From assembly GCF_900637545.1 (NCBI RefSeq), contig NZ_LR134376.1:626001-690000 (forward strand): a stretch of 64,000 bases of DNA, read 5' to 3'. The position numbers and the translations under genes were made by a program. This DNA comes from Aeromonas encheleia. Its GTDB lineage: Bacteria > Pseudomonadota > Gammaproteobacteria > Enterobacterales > Aeromonadaceae. The notes below the pieces were generated by a model. The model was not told the origin of the DNA. It did no database searches and worked only from the letters and a program-made list of their open reading frames with translations. This document shows positions 19,111-27,230 of this stretch, piece by piece; the stretch's first letter is position 1; each line of letters begins with the position of its first letter.

Positions 19111-20189
19111 ATGCCGCCTCGAGACGGCATCAGGCCGGGGTGGGCCTGGTTGAACTGATGATTGCGCTGCTGCTTTCCCTGTTCACCATTGGGGTCATCA
19201 TTCAGGTATTCCTTGGCAATCACCGGACCTTCCTGATCACCGAGGCGGTCGCCCGGGTGCAGGAGGAGAGCCGCTTTGCCCTCAATCTGTTGCAAAAAGA
19301 GCTGCGTCAGACCGGCTACCTGGGTTGCATCAGCAAGCAAGGCGTCACCATCACCAGCACCCTGAGCGCGACTACGACCCCTTACGACTTTCGCATCCGT
19401 GTTCGCGGCTACGACAACCTGGGTAGCACACTGCCCACCGCGATCTCCGGATTGTTTGGCGCGACTGAGCCCAGGCCGCGCAGTGGCAGCGACGTGTTGC
19501 TGATCCAGAGCCCGGTCGGCAATGGCGTGCCCGTGGTGCGTAACAACAACGCCGCCCAGTTGTTTGCCCAGCTGTTGTCGACCAAGGCCGACTACTGTGC
19601 GCCCAACAGGCCCGCCTACAGCGACTTCTGTGAGGGAGATATCGTCATGGTGTCCGATTGCCAGAAGGCGAGGGTCTTCCAGATCACCAATGTGCAGGCT
19701 GCGGGGGGGGAGCTCAACATCACCCACTCCAACAGCGGCAGTTATATGCCGGGCAATGCGGTGAGCTCCTGGGGGGGGAACGGCGCACCTGCCGAGGAGC
19801 GGTTCGGTCCGGGTTCACTGATCCATCGCATGGAGACGCGCCTCTACTACATCGCCCGTCCCGCCGCCGACAGGCCCTGGACACTCTATCGCAAGAGCGG
19901 CAGCGCTACCGGCACACCCGTGGTGGACGGGATCGCCGACCTGCAACTCACCTTTGGTGAAGATCGCAACCGGGATCGGGCCGCCGACACCTATGTGGCG
20001 GCGGGCGCCGTGACCAACTGGGACAATGTGCTGAGTGTCGGCATCGCCCTGCTGCTACGCAGCACTCAGGGAGGGGTGCTGTCCTCGCCCCAATCGGTCA
20101 GTTTCGCCGGTGGTACCTTCCAGAGTGCGGACAGTCACTGGTACTGGGCCACCGAAACCACGGTGGCGCTGCGTAACCGGGTCCCCTAG
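19107..20189 (+). CDS. pilW: Type IV pilus minor pilin PilW
   Basis: This 360-residue prepilin has the leader cleavage site AG|VGLVELMIALLLSL, with Val instead of Phe at mature +1 and Glu at +5. The segment EESRFALNLLQKELRQTGYLGC is a hallmark of PilW. Family knowledge places it in the tip complex under PilY1. The GTG at 19107 overlaps the pilV stop; no better start is visible. pilX follows after 5 bp. Confidence 0.92.
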   Translation: MNAASRRHQAGVGLVELMIALLLSLFTIGVIIQVFLGNHRTFLITEAVARVQEESRFALNLLQKELRQTGYLGCISKQGVTITSTLSATTTPYDFRIRVRGYDNLGSTLPTAISGLFGATEPRPRSGSDVLLIQSPVGNGVPVVRNNNAAQLFAQLLSTKADYCAPNRPAYSDFCEGDIVMVSDCQKARVFQITNVQAAGGELNITHSNSGSYMPGNAVSSWGGNGAPAEERFGPGSLIHRMETRLYYIARPAADRPWTLYRKSGSATGTPVVDGIADLQLTFGEDRNRDRAADTYVAAGAVTNWDNVLSVGIALLLRSTQGGVLSSPQSVSFAGGTFQSADSHWYWATETTVALRNRVP

Positions 20190-20194
20190 GAGGC

Positions 20195-20665
20195 ATGATG
20201 CAGCAGAAAGGAATGGCACTGATCCTGAGCCTCATCTTCCTGACGGTGGTGAGCATGCTGGCGATGGCGGCCATGCGTGGTGGCCTGCTGCAGGAGAAGA
20301 TGGCGGGGAATTATCGGGAAAGTCTGCAGGCGTTTCAGGCCGCCGAGGCGGCGCTGCGGGGAGCGGAGCGCTATATCGAAGGCGGTACTGCAGGCCCCTT
20401 CAACAACAGCAGCGGGCTCTATGAGCTAGTGGATTCGGCCGTGGATCCGCTGGCATCGACTACCTCGTGGCGTAGCCACAATACCGGCGGCCAGGGACAA
20501 TCCCCCGGGTATTTCATCGAGCGATTGCCCTATACCCAGGGGGCAAGTGAGAACCTGGCTGCGGACGAACCCCAGAGTGAGCGTCGCCTCTATCGCATCA
20601 CGGCCAGAGGATATGGCCTCTCGAACGAGAGTGTTGTGCTGTTGCAGTCAACTTACAGTCGCTAG
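20195..20665 (+). CDS. pilX: Type IV pilus minor pilin PilX
   Basis: This 156-residue protein begins MMQQKG|MALILSLIFLTVVSML. It lacks Glu at mature position 5, as PilX and GspK proteins usually do. The segment AGNYRESLQAFQAAEAALRGAE is the conserved alpha-helical spine of PilX. It would be processed by PilD and join PilV, PilW and PilY1 in the pilus tip. The next gene, pilY1, starts 13 bp later behind an AGGAGGGGAG ribosome-binding site. Confidence 0.92.
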   Translation: MMQQKGMALILSLIFLTVVSMLAMAAMRGGLLQEKMAGNYRESLQAFQAAEAALRGAERYIEGGTAGPFNNSSGLYELVDSAVDPLASTTSWRSHNTGGQGQSPGYFIERLPYTQGASENLAADEPQSERRLYRITARGYGLSNESVVLLQSTYSR

Positions 20666-20678
20666 GAGGGGAGCCAGG

Positions 20679-23600
20679 ATGCGTACATCTCTGTGGATGT
20701 TATTGGGGTTGTTGCCGGTGTTGCCGGTGCTCGGTGCGCTCGATATCGCCCAGACCCCCCTCTATCTCGGTACTCGCGCCGAGCCCAATATCATGTTCAC
20801 CTTGGACAACTCGAGCTCGATGCTCTCTGAGGTGATGCCGGAAGAGTTGGTGCCAACTAATCTCAGCGTGTTCTTCATCTATCCCAGAGCCGATGATGTG
20901 TATGGCAGCTATGACTGGAGCAACAGCACTGTTACGTTCGCCAGCAACAGCGATTTCAATGCCTATAACCGGTCGAGTCAGAACAACAGACTCTACTACA
21001 ACCCCTCATTGACCTATCGCCCCTGGGCCAATGCGGATGGTTCCCTGATGGCGAATGCCAGCATCACCTGTGCGCCCCACAATCCGACCAATACGACTGC
21101 TGGCTGTCGCGACCTGACCAAAAATAACAAGTTCCGGGCAGACTATTACACGAACTTTTCCTCCGACTACAACAGAAACGCGGAAGAGACATTCTGGCCA
21201 GCCATCTACTTTTCCTACAAGGGAAGTGGCGACCTAAAGAAGGTTGGCAGCTATACCCGGGTCGAGATCAAGTCGGGCACTACCTATGACAGCCGGCCCA
21301 ACCGCAGCGATTGCAAGAGTGCTCCTGTCTGTGCCTATGCCGAGGAGATCCAGAATTTTGCCAACTGGTATACCTATTACCGCTCCCGGATCCTGGCCGC
21401 CCGTGCAGGGGTCGGACGAGCCTTTGCCAGCCAAGGTAATACCCTTAGGGTGGGATTCACCACCATCAACAGTGGGAGCACCATGCTGCGCATCGTGGCA
21501 CCCTTTAGCGGCACCCAGCGCACCGGTTTTTTCACGGATCTGTATAGCGGCAAATTCAATGGCATAAACTACACGCCGCTGCGGACCAGCCTCCAGGATG
21601 TGGGGAATTACTTCTCCCGCACTGACAACAATGGCCCCTGGGCGACCAGTGCCGGCAGCACGGCGGCACATCTGACCTGCCGTCAGAGTTACAACATCCT
21701 GATGACGGACGGGTACTGGACCGAGGGACGCTCTTATAATCCCAGTCCCGCGGTCGGTGATGTGGACAAGGATGGTACAGCCGACACCTTGGCTGACGTA
21801 TCCCTCAATTTCTGGAAGACGGACCTGCGCACCGATCTGGCCAACAAGGTACCGACTAGCACCACAGATCCGGCAAATTGGCAGCATTTGGTCAACTTCA
21901 CCGTGGGATTGGGGGTTAATGGCACGTTGAATCCCGCCAACGGGGTGCCAAGCCGCTGGCCCGATCCTTACGATTCTGACGCTAAGAAGGTCGATGATCT
22001 GTGGCATGCGGCAGTCAACAGCAAGGGCGGCTTTTTCAGTGCCGCCGATCCCGATACCTTCGCCACCGCGCTCAGCAACACCCTGGCCCAGATAGCATCA
22101 CGCACCAGTTCTGCCAGCTCGGTGACGGCCAATGCGACTCGACTCGACAGCAATACCCATATCTATCAGGCCCGCTACAACAGCGGGGACTGGTCCGGTC
22201 AACTCATCGCCATTCCGCTTGATGATAGTGGGGCTCTGGAGAACAAGACCTGGGATGCGGCGGCTCAGATCCCGTCTCCCGCGGATCGCCGGATCTTCAC
22301 CCTGCAGGGAGGGAGTGGCATCAATTTCACCTGGGGCGATCTCAGCGCCACCAATAAGGCCTTGTTTGCCCTCGGGGGGGACACGCTGGGAGAGGCCAGG
22401 GTGGGTTACTTGCGCGGTGATCGCAGCCGTGAACAGGGACGTGGGGGCACCTTCAGGGATCGCAGCTCTGTGCTGGGGGACATCATCAACTCGGATCCCG
22501 TCTATGTGGGGCGCCAGGATTACGGCTATGGCGCGGCCAGCGGAATGACCCAGACCGAGCGGGAACGCTATGTAGCCTTCCTAAGCTCGACCCTGGTGAC
22601 CGGACGCCCACCGATGCTCTATGTCGGGGCGAACGACGGGATGCTACACGGCTTCAGGGCCAGCGACGGCGTCGAGACCATGGCTTATGTGCCTGCATCC
22701 CAGCTTGGGGAGCTGACGCCCTTGGCCCAGCCGGGTTATGCACATCGTTACTATGTTGATGGGTCGCCCAAGGTGGGGGATGCCTATCTGAATGGTGGCT
22801 GGAAGACCGTATTGCTGGGCAGTACCGGGGCCGGAGGCAAGGCCGTGTTCGCCATCGACGTTACCAATCCAGCTAACATGATGGCCAGTAATGTGATGTG
22901 GGAATTTAACACGAGCAGCAACGCCGAAATGGGCGTAGCGCTCTCGGTGCCCACCCTGGGAAAGGTCAAGGCCGGGGACAAGTGGGTTGCTCTGGTGGCC
23001 AATGGTTACAACAGCCAAAGCCAGATGGCCAGGCTGTTTGTGATCGATCTGGCGGATGGCTCCCTCATCAAGGAGTTGAATACCGGGGTCGGCTCGAGTT
23101 CGGCGCCCAATGGCCTGTCGAGTCCTCTGCCGGTGGACGTGGATGGGGACAAACTGATCGACTATGTCTACGCCGGCGATCTGCAAGGCAATCTGTGGAA
23201 GTTCGATCTGACCGCCAACAACAGCAACCAGTGGGGGGTGGCGCTCAAGACCGGCAACCAGGGTATTCCCCTTTACCAGGCGTGTGATGGTACCTGCTCC
23301 GCCACCAGCCGCCAGCCCATCACGGTCAGGCCATTGGCGCTGCGACACCCCAATGGGGGGGTTATGGTCCTGTTCGGTACCGGGAGCTATATCACCAATG
23401 ATGACAAGAGCCTGCCGAGCACGCCGCGGATTGACGCCGTATACGGCATCTGGGATGCCAATGGTCAGAGCAGCACCATCACGGCCAGCCAGTTGCAGAG
23501 CCAGGCGATCACCAGCGAGTTGGCGGCTAATGGCACTACCCGCAAGTTCAACGTAAGGGTGGTCTCCAACAATGTGGTGGATTACAGCGCCCGCAAGGGA

Positions 23601-24041
23601 TGGTCTCTGAGGCTTATTTCACCAGGTTTTAGCAAAGGTGTCGGGGAACGTCAGGTTGCGGAGATGCTGTATCGTCACAAGCGGTTGATTTTCAATACTC
23701 TCATCCCCTCATCTGACGCCTGTGACTTCGGTGGCCGCTCCTGGTTGATGGAGATCGAGCCCTTCTCTGGGGCCCGTCTCAGCTACTCGGTGTTCGATGT
23801 CAACGGCGATAGTGCCATCAATGACGATGACTATGTCGAGGTGCCGGATGGCAATGGCGGTTCAACCAAGGTGCCCGGCAGTGGCAAGCAGTTTGATGAG
23901 CTGACGACGACCCCAAGCGTGGTGGAAGATGGCGAGGTAGAGCGCAAGTATATGAGCGGCTCCAGCGGCAATGTGTCGGTGACCCTGGAGGAGGGGGCTG
24001 GTGATCAGGGAGGAAGGCAGTCTTGGATTCAATTGGAATGA
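20679..24041 (+). CDS. pilY1: PilY1, type IV pilus tip protein with vWA-like N-terminus and PQQ-type propeller
   Basis: This 1120-residue protein has a signal peptide ending near LPVLGA, then a vWA-like region. A MIDAS-type D-x-S-x-S is at D43, S45, S47 in FTLDNSSSM, and the MTDGYW motif is near residue 345. The C-terminal half is the PilY1 beta-propeller, with the calcium loop beginning D820 (DVDGDKLIDYVYAGDL) and the GNLWKFDL strand. Further Asp-rich loops lie near 360 (DVDKDGTAD) and 1037 (DVNGDSAINDDD). PilY1 is the tip-located adhesin/mechanosensor that works with PilV, PilW and PilX. I chose the ATG at 20679 for its signal peptide and strong ribosome-binding site; the frame is open further upstream inside pilX. 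Confidence 0.94.
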   Translation: MRTSLWMLLGLLPVLPVLGALDIAQTPLYLGTRAEPNIMFTLDNSSSMLSEVMPEELVPTNLSVFFIYPRADDVYGSYDWSNSTVTFASNSDFNAYNRSSQNNRLYYNPSLTYRPWANADGSLMANASITCAPHNPTNTTAGCRDLTKNNKFRADYYTNFSSDYNRNAEETFWPAIYFSYKGSGDLKKVGSYTRVEIKSGTTYDSRPNRSDCKSAPVCAYAEEIQNFANWYTYYRSRILAARAGVGRAFASQGNTLRVGFTTINSGSTMLRIVAPFSGTQRTGFFTDLYSGKFNGINYTPLRTSLQDVGNYFSRTDNNGPWATSAGSTAAHLTCRQSYNILMTDGYWTEGRSYNPSPAVGDVDKDGTADTLADVSLNFWKTDLRTDLANKVPTSTTDPANWQHLVNFTVGLGVNGTLNPANGVPSRWPDPYDSDAKKVDDLWHAAVNSKGGFFSAADPDTFATALSNTLAQIASRTSSASSVTANATRLDSNTHIYQARYNSGDWSGQLIAIPLDDSGALENKTWDAAAQIPSPADRRIFTLQGGSGINFTWGDLSATNKALFALGGDTLGEARVGYLRGDRSREQGRGGTFRDRSSVLGDIINSDPVYVGRQDYGYGAASGMTQTERERYVAFLSSTLVTGRPPMLYVGANDGMLHGFRASDGVETMAYVPASQLGELTPLAQPGYAHRYYVDGSPKVGDAYLNGGWKTVLLGSTGAGGKAVFAIDVTNPANMMASNVMWEFNTSSNAEMGVALSVPTLGKVKAGDKWVALVANGYNSQSQMARLFVIDLADGSLIKELNTGVGSSSAPNGLSSPLPVDVDGDKLIDYVYAGDLQGNLWKFDLTANNSNQWGVALKTGNQGIPLYQACDGTCSATSRQPITVRPLALRHPNGGVMVLFGTGSYITNDDKSLPSTPRIDAVYGIWDANGQSSTITASQLQSQAITSELAANGTTRKFNVRVVSNNVVDYSARKGWSLRLISPGFSKGVGERQVAEMLYRHKRLIFNTLIPSSDACDFGGRSWLMEIEPFSGARLSYSVFDVNGDSAINDDDYVEVPDGNGGSTKVPGSGKQFDELTTTPSVVEDGEVERKYMSGSSGNVSVTLEEGAGDQGGRQSWIQLE

Positions 24042-24445
24042 AAAATGCTAAGGGATTTTCCCTACTGGAACTGATGATAGTGGTGGTGGTGGTGGCGATC
24101 CTGTCGGCGGTCGCTTATCCCAGTTATCAGGCTCATATAGCGGCGTCGCGTCGGGCCGAGGCAAAGGCGGCGTTGATGGAGGCGGCCCAGTATATGGAGC
24201 GGGAATTCACTCAGGCGGGCAGCTATAACGCGGCCAACCTCGCATCGGCGGGGCTCAGTACCTTGCCGCGAGATGGTAGCTCGGCCTATTACCAAATGGC
24301 CGTGAATGCCAGCGGTGCGGCCTTCATCCTGACCGCCACCCCAACGGGAGGGATGGGCGGAGACGAATGTGGTGTCTTGATGCTGGATCAGGTTGGACGG
24401 CAAACAGTATCGGGTGCCTCGCTCACTGCCGCGGACTGCTGGTGA
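24038..24445 (+). CDS. pilE: Type IV minor pilin PilE-like
   Basis: This 135-residue prepilin has a short leader MKNAKG|FSLLELMIVVVVVAILSAVAYPSYQ. A lollipop pilin domain ends in a two-cysteine D-region (C at DECGVL and at the C-terminal CW). The ATG overlaps the pilY1 stop (AATGA). A TTG at 24023 with AGGAAGG upstream would add five residues and is an alternative. It closes the first minor-pilin operon and ends one base before a convergent pilE-like gene. Confidence 0.9.
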   Translation: MKNAKGFSLLELMIVVVVVAILSAVAYPSYQAHIAASRRAEAKAALMEAAQYMEREFTQAGSYNAANLASAGLSTLPRDGSSAYYQMAVNASGAAFILTATPTGGMGGDECGVLMLDQVGRQTVSGASLTAADCW

Positions 24446-24460
24446 TTCACTTCCAGCAGT
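24435..24460. repeat. Inverted repeat spanning the stop codons of the two convergent pilE-like genes
   Basis: ACTGCTGG (24435-24442) and CCAGCAGT (24453-24460) are perfect complements around a 10-nt spacer that contains both stop codons. It arises where each gene encodes its C-terminal Cys-Trp. It could act as a transcriptional barrier between the convergent genes, but no T run is present. Confidence 0.6.
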
Positions 24461-24824
24461 TGGTTGGTGTTTTGTTGTCTGCCTTGTTGATGGTCAGGAT
24501 GGTGCAGCCCGTATCACTACTCTGACCTCCCTTCGCGGTGGCGATCAGGGTGTAAACTGTGGGGGTAGCGCCAGAGATGGTGAAGGTGTAGTAATCGCTC
24601 GCTGGGTTACCGACTTGGGATGGTGTCCCGCTATAACTGGCGTTGGATATCCGAAACTCTTCCTGTTTGAGCTGCATGCTGAGCAGGCCCTTGAACGCCT
24701 CGGCGCGGCGGGATTTACGCAGTCCATCGGTAAAGCTCGGATAGGCAATGGCCGCCAGGATGGCGACTATGGCGACCACGACCATCAGCTCTAGCAGTGT
24801 GATACCTGATTGTTTGACTCTCAT
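24447..24824 (-). CDS. Second PilE-like minor pilin, convergent to the first
   Basis: This 125-residue prepilin has MRVKQSG|ITLLELMVVVAIVAILAAIAYPSF, with Ile at mature +1 and Glu at +5. It ends TPTNCWK, with a second cysteine in SDTGCTIL, the disulfide-loop layout of PilE. I chose the ATG at 24824; a GTG at 24833 would add three residues. It lies tail to tail with the other pilE gene with one base between their stops, and head to head with a second minor-pilin cluster across about 95 bp. It is an expressed-looking, intact gene, not a remnant. Confidence 0.87.
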   Translation of the reverse strand: MRVKQSGITLLELMVVVAIVAILAAIAYPSFTDGLRKSRRAEAFKGLLSMQLKQEEFRISNASYSGTPSQVGNPASDYYTFTISGATPTVYTLIATAKGGQSSDTGCTILTINKADNKTPTNCWK

Positions 24825-24851
24825 TGGCGGCACGCCTCGGGAAACGGGTTG

Positions 24852-24868
24852 ATACTATAGAATAGTAT
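24852..24868. promoter_or_regulatory. Perfect palindrome in the divergent minor-pilin promoter
   Basis: ATACTAT-AGA-ATAGTAT is a perfect inverted repeat with a 3-nt centre. It lies in the 95-bp divergent region between the second pilE-like gene and the fimT-like gene of cluster two. It is AT-rich like a -10 region or an operator. No known regulator motif is recognised. Confidence 0.5.
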
Positions 24869-24918
24869 TGACGGTGCGCTCTGCTGGCACGGGCAAAAAG
24901 AAAGGAGTCTTGAGCTAA

Positions 24919-25452
24919 ATGGTACGCACAGCGGACAGAACCGCCGGTTTTACCCTGATTGAGTTGCTGATCGCCCTGACGTTGGTGGCTATCTTGGTGG
25001 CTGTGGCGTTGCCCAGCTATCAGTCATTGCGGCAGGAGCAGATGGTGCGGGCGGCGACGCAGGCTCTCTATACCGATGTCATGCTGCTCAAATCCGAGGC
25101 TGTCAAACGTAATCAGACGTTGAATCTCCTCCTTTTTAATAGCGGCACGAGTAACTGGTGCTACCGAGTTCATATCGATGGCAGCTGTAGCAGCTGTACT
25201 GATACTTGCTCCAGCATAGAGGGGCGGAAAGGGGGGGATGCCAGCGAGTTTCCCGGCCTCATTTTAGAGGCGAGTTACAGTGAATCAGCAACTAACATCA
25301 GGCCACTCAATATTTCTCCCCGTCGAGGCACGCTGACGGCGGGCAATATTGCTATCTCATCAGGTGACTACTCCATGCGGGTCGTAACCAACAATGTTGG
25401 GCGGGTACGCACCTGTGCAGTCCGCAATGTCAGTGGGGTGCCGGGATGCTGA
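24919..25452 (+). CDS. FimT/GspH-like minor pilin (second cluster)
   Basis: This 177-residue prepilin has the cleavage site AG|FTLIELLIALTLVAILVAVALPSY, with Glu at mature +5. The globular part follows the GspH/FimT plan, with LYTDVMLLKSEAVKRNQTL in place of the equivalent ARSEAVRRN segment of cluster one. It also has a cysteine-rich insertion, CSSCTDTC, near residue 90. An AAAGGAGT ribosome-binding site precedes the ATG. It starts the second operon and overlaps the pilW-like gene by 7 bp. The order fimT-pilW-pilX-pilV matches the ppdA-ppdB-ygdB-ppdC order of E. coli rather than the first cluster. Confidence 0.87.
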   Translation: MVRTADRTAGFTLIELLIALTLVAILVAVALPSYQSLRQEQMVRAATQALYTDVMLLKSEAVKRNQTLNLLLFNSGTSNWCYRVHIDGSCSSCTDTCSSIEGRKGGDASEFPGLILEASYSESATNIRPLNISPRRGTLTAGNIAISSGDYSMRVVTNNVGRVRTCAVRNVSGVPGC

Positions 25453-26090
25453 GACGCCATACAGGTTTCAGTCTGGTGGAGCTGATGGTTGCCATGGTGG
25501 CTGGTCTGCTGCTGGTAGCGGCGGTGACGACGCTCTTCGCTACCGTTCTCAGGGCCAATAGTACCGCTATGAAGGTGAGCCGCCTCAATCAGGAGATACA
25601 GGCAATTACCGATATGATGGCCCGTGACATCGAGCGGGCAGGCTATGATGCCAGTGCGGCCACCGCAACCCGACTGGTGTCTGGCGCAGCCCCTTCCCCT
25701 TTCTATTTCAATGCCAGTGCCGATCTGCTGGATGAGACGGCAACAGGCTCGAAGCTATATCGCTGTATTAGAGTGAATTATGATGACAATGAAAATGGTG
25801 TGCTGAACAACAGCGTGTCCAGCAGTCATGAGACGCGAGTTTACAGTTACAGCAGTGCCGACAAGGGAGTCAAGCTGGCGACGGGGGCCAGTCCTGCCTG
25901 TAATAGCGGTAGTCTCATCTCGACCGATAACACCATCGAAGTTACCCAGCTCACTTATAGCCTGCTCTCGAGCAGTCAGGTGAGTGGCGCCAGGGCCATT
26001 CAGCTCAATATCTCTGGTCGTTACAAAGACAATACTGCGCTGACCCTGAACTTGCAGCGCGATATCAAGCTGCGTAATGACGGATACTGA
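25446..26090 (+). CDS. PilW-like minor pilin (second cluster)
   Basis: This 214-residue prepilin starts MLRRHTG|FSLVELMVAMVAGLLLVAAV. The ITDMMARDIERAGYDAS segment corresponds to the LQKELRQTGY element of PilW. An Asp/Asn-rich loop, DDNENGVLNNS, near residue 115 resembles a calcium site. It is shorter than PilW of the first cluster (360 residues). It overlaps its neighbour upstream and runs into the pilX-like gene with its stop between two candidate starts. Confidence 0.86.
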   Translation: MLRRHTGFSLVELMVAMVAGLLLVAAVTTLFATVLRANSTAMKVSRLNQEIQAITDMMARDIERAGYDASAATATRLVSGAAPSPFYFNASADLLDETATGSKLYRCIRVNYDDNENGVLNNSVSSSHETRVYSYSSADKGVKLATGASPACNSGSLISTDNTIEVTQLTYSLLSSSQVSGARAIQLNISGRYKDNTALTLNLQRDIKLRNDGY

Positions 26091-26091
26091 T

Positions 26092-27219
26092 ATGAGAACT
26101 CAATCCGGTTTTACAACCTTCACTGTCACGCTGATCCTGGTGCTGATCCTGCTGGCGGTCTCCCTGCTGGTGGGCAAGTTGCTGGTGGCCGATCGTCGTG
26201 TGACATTAAACGAAGCGCTCTATCGTCAGGTCATGGCGTTGGCGGAGCAGGGGCTCTCCTACGGTTTTGGCCGATTAGCCGCTGAAGGCTCTCTTTGTCC
26301 TGCAACCCCCTCCTGGTCTGGAAATTCATTCTCTCCATCTGGGGCTGGCGGCACCTATGGCCTGACTGTGGATTGCATGACCTCCTTCCCCGTGGTGGTG
26401 GGGAGTACCACCCAAGTGACCCCGATCCGCATTCGTTCCGTGGCCAATTTGAATAACAATCAGGCTCAGGCTGCGGTCGAGGCGCAATATGTGCAGAGCA
26501 ATGTCTTGGCAGGAACCCCGGCTGCCCCGCTGACCGTCGCCGGCGGCATGGCGGTGGGGGGCAATTTCACCGTGGTGGCCAATCCCAATGGGGGCGGGCT
26601 GGGAGTGCCGCTGTCCATCTGGACCAATGATTATGTGGACCTCAACAATGGATCTGGCCAGACCTGCAATCAGGGAGACTACGCGGGTAGTTGCAGTGCC
26701 AATATCAGCCAGGCGGGCAGCAAGCAATCGGATATCAAGGATAGCGATCCCGCCTTCCCCAGTGATCTGGTCTGGTATCTGTTCAATGAGAATGATGATG
26801 ACGCAGGTTGGGCAAACATCGAATCCAGGGCCAATCAGATGGTCACGAATTGCAATGGTCTGGGGCCGACGACCACCGGGCTTGTCATCGTCGACGGCGA
26901 TTGTAATCCGGGGGCCAATATTGGCACTCAGGCCGCCCCTGTTGTGTTGATCATTCGAAATGGCAACCTGACCATCAATGGTAACCGCCAGCTCTATGGA
27001 CTGGTGTTTGCTTACTCTGAAGACCCGGCCACGGCGACCGCAGATATCAAACTCACTGGCGGGGCCATCGTCAATGGTGCCCTGGCGGCCAACTTCAAGC
27101 TTGGCAATTCCAATGGTACCTATGATGCAAAATATGATGAGGCTGCGCTGAGCAATATCAGGACCGGTGCCGTCTTCCAGACTCTTAAACAGGTGCCGGG
27201 TAGCTGGCGCGACTGGTAG
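26092..27219 (+). CDS. Long PilX-like minor pilin with probable beta-solenoid C-terminal domain
   Basis: This protein is about 375 residues long, more than twice normal PilX. It starts MRTQSG|FTTFTVTLILVLILLAVSLL, with Thr rather than Glu at mature +5, as in PilX-type pilins. NEALYRQVMALAEQGLSYGFGRL is the PilX-like helix. From about residue 260 the sequence has short repeated beta strands (VVLIIRNGNLTINGN, DIKLTGGAIVNGALAAN) and ends YDAKYDEAALSNI. That is the pattern of the beta-solenoid domain found in ComZ-type pilins of Thermus (DUF7305, by memory). An ATG at 26077 would add five residues. It probably sits at or near the pilus tip. Confidence 0.82.
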   Translation: MRTQSGFTTFTVTLILVLILLAVSLLVGKLLVADRRVTLNEALYRQVMALAEQGLSYGFGRLAAEGSLCPATPSWSGNSFSPSGAGGTYGLTVDCMTSFPVVVGSTTQVTPIRIRSVANLNNNQAQAAVEAQYVQSNVLAGTPAAPLTVAGGMAVGGNFTVVANPNGGGLGVPLSIWTNDYVDLNNGSGQTCNQGDYAGSCSANISQAGSKQSDIKDSDPAFPSDLVWYLFNENDDDAGWANIESRANQMVTNCNGLGPTTTGLVIVDGDCNPGANIGTQAAPVVLIIRNGNLTINGNRQLYGLVFAYSEDPATATADIKLTGGAIVNGALAANFKLGNSNGTYDAKYDEAALSNIRTGAVFQTLKQVPGSWRDW

Positions 27220-27230
27220 AGGATAAGCAG

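Noticed and set aside
24393..24794. A 133-codon plus-strand frame across the convergent pilE-like genes
   Set aside because: It overlaps both real pilin genes out of frame and has no pilin signal.
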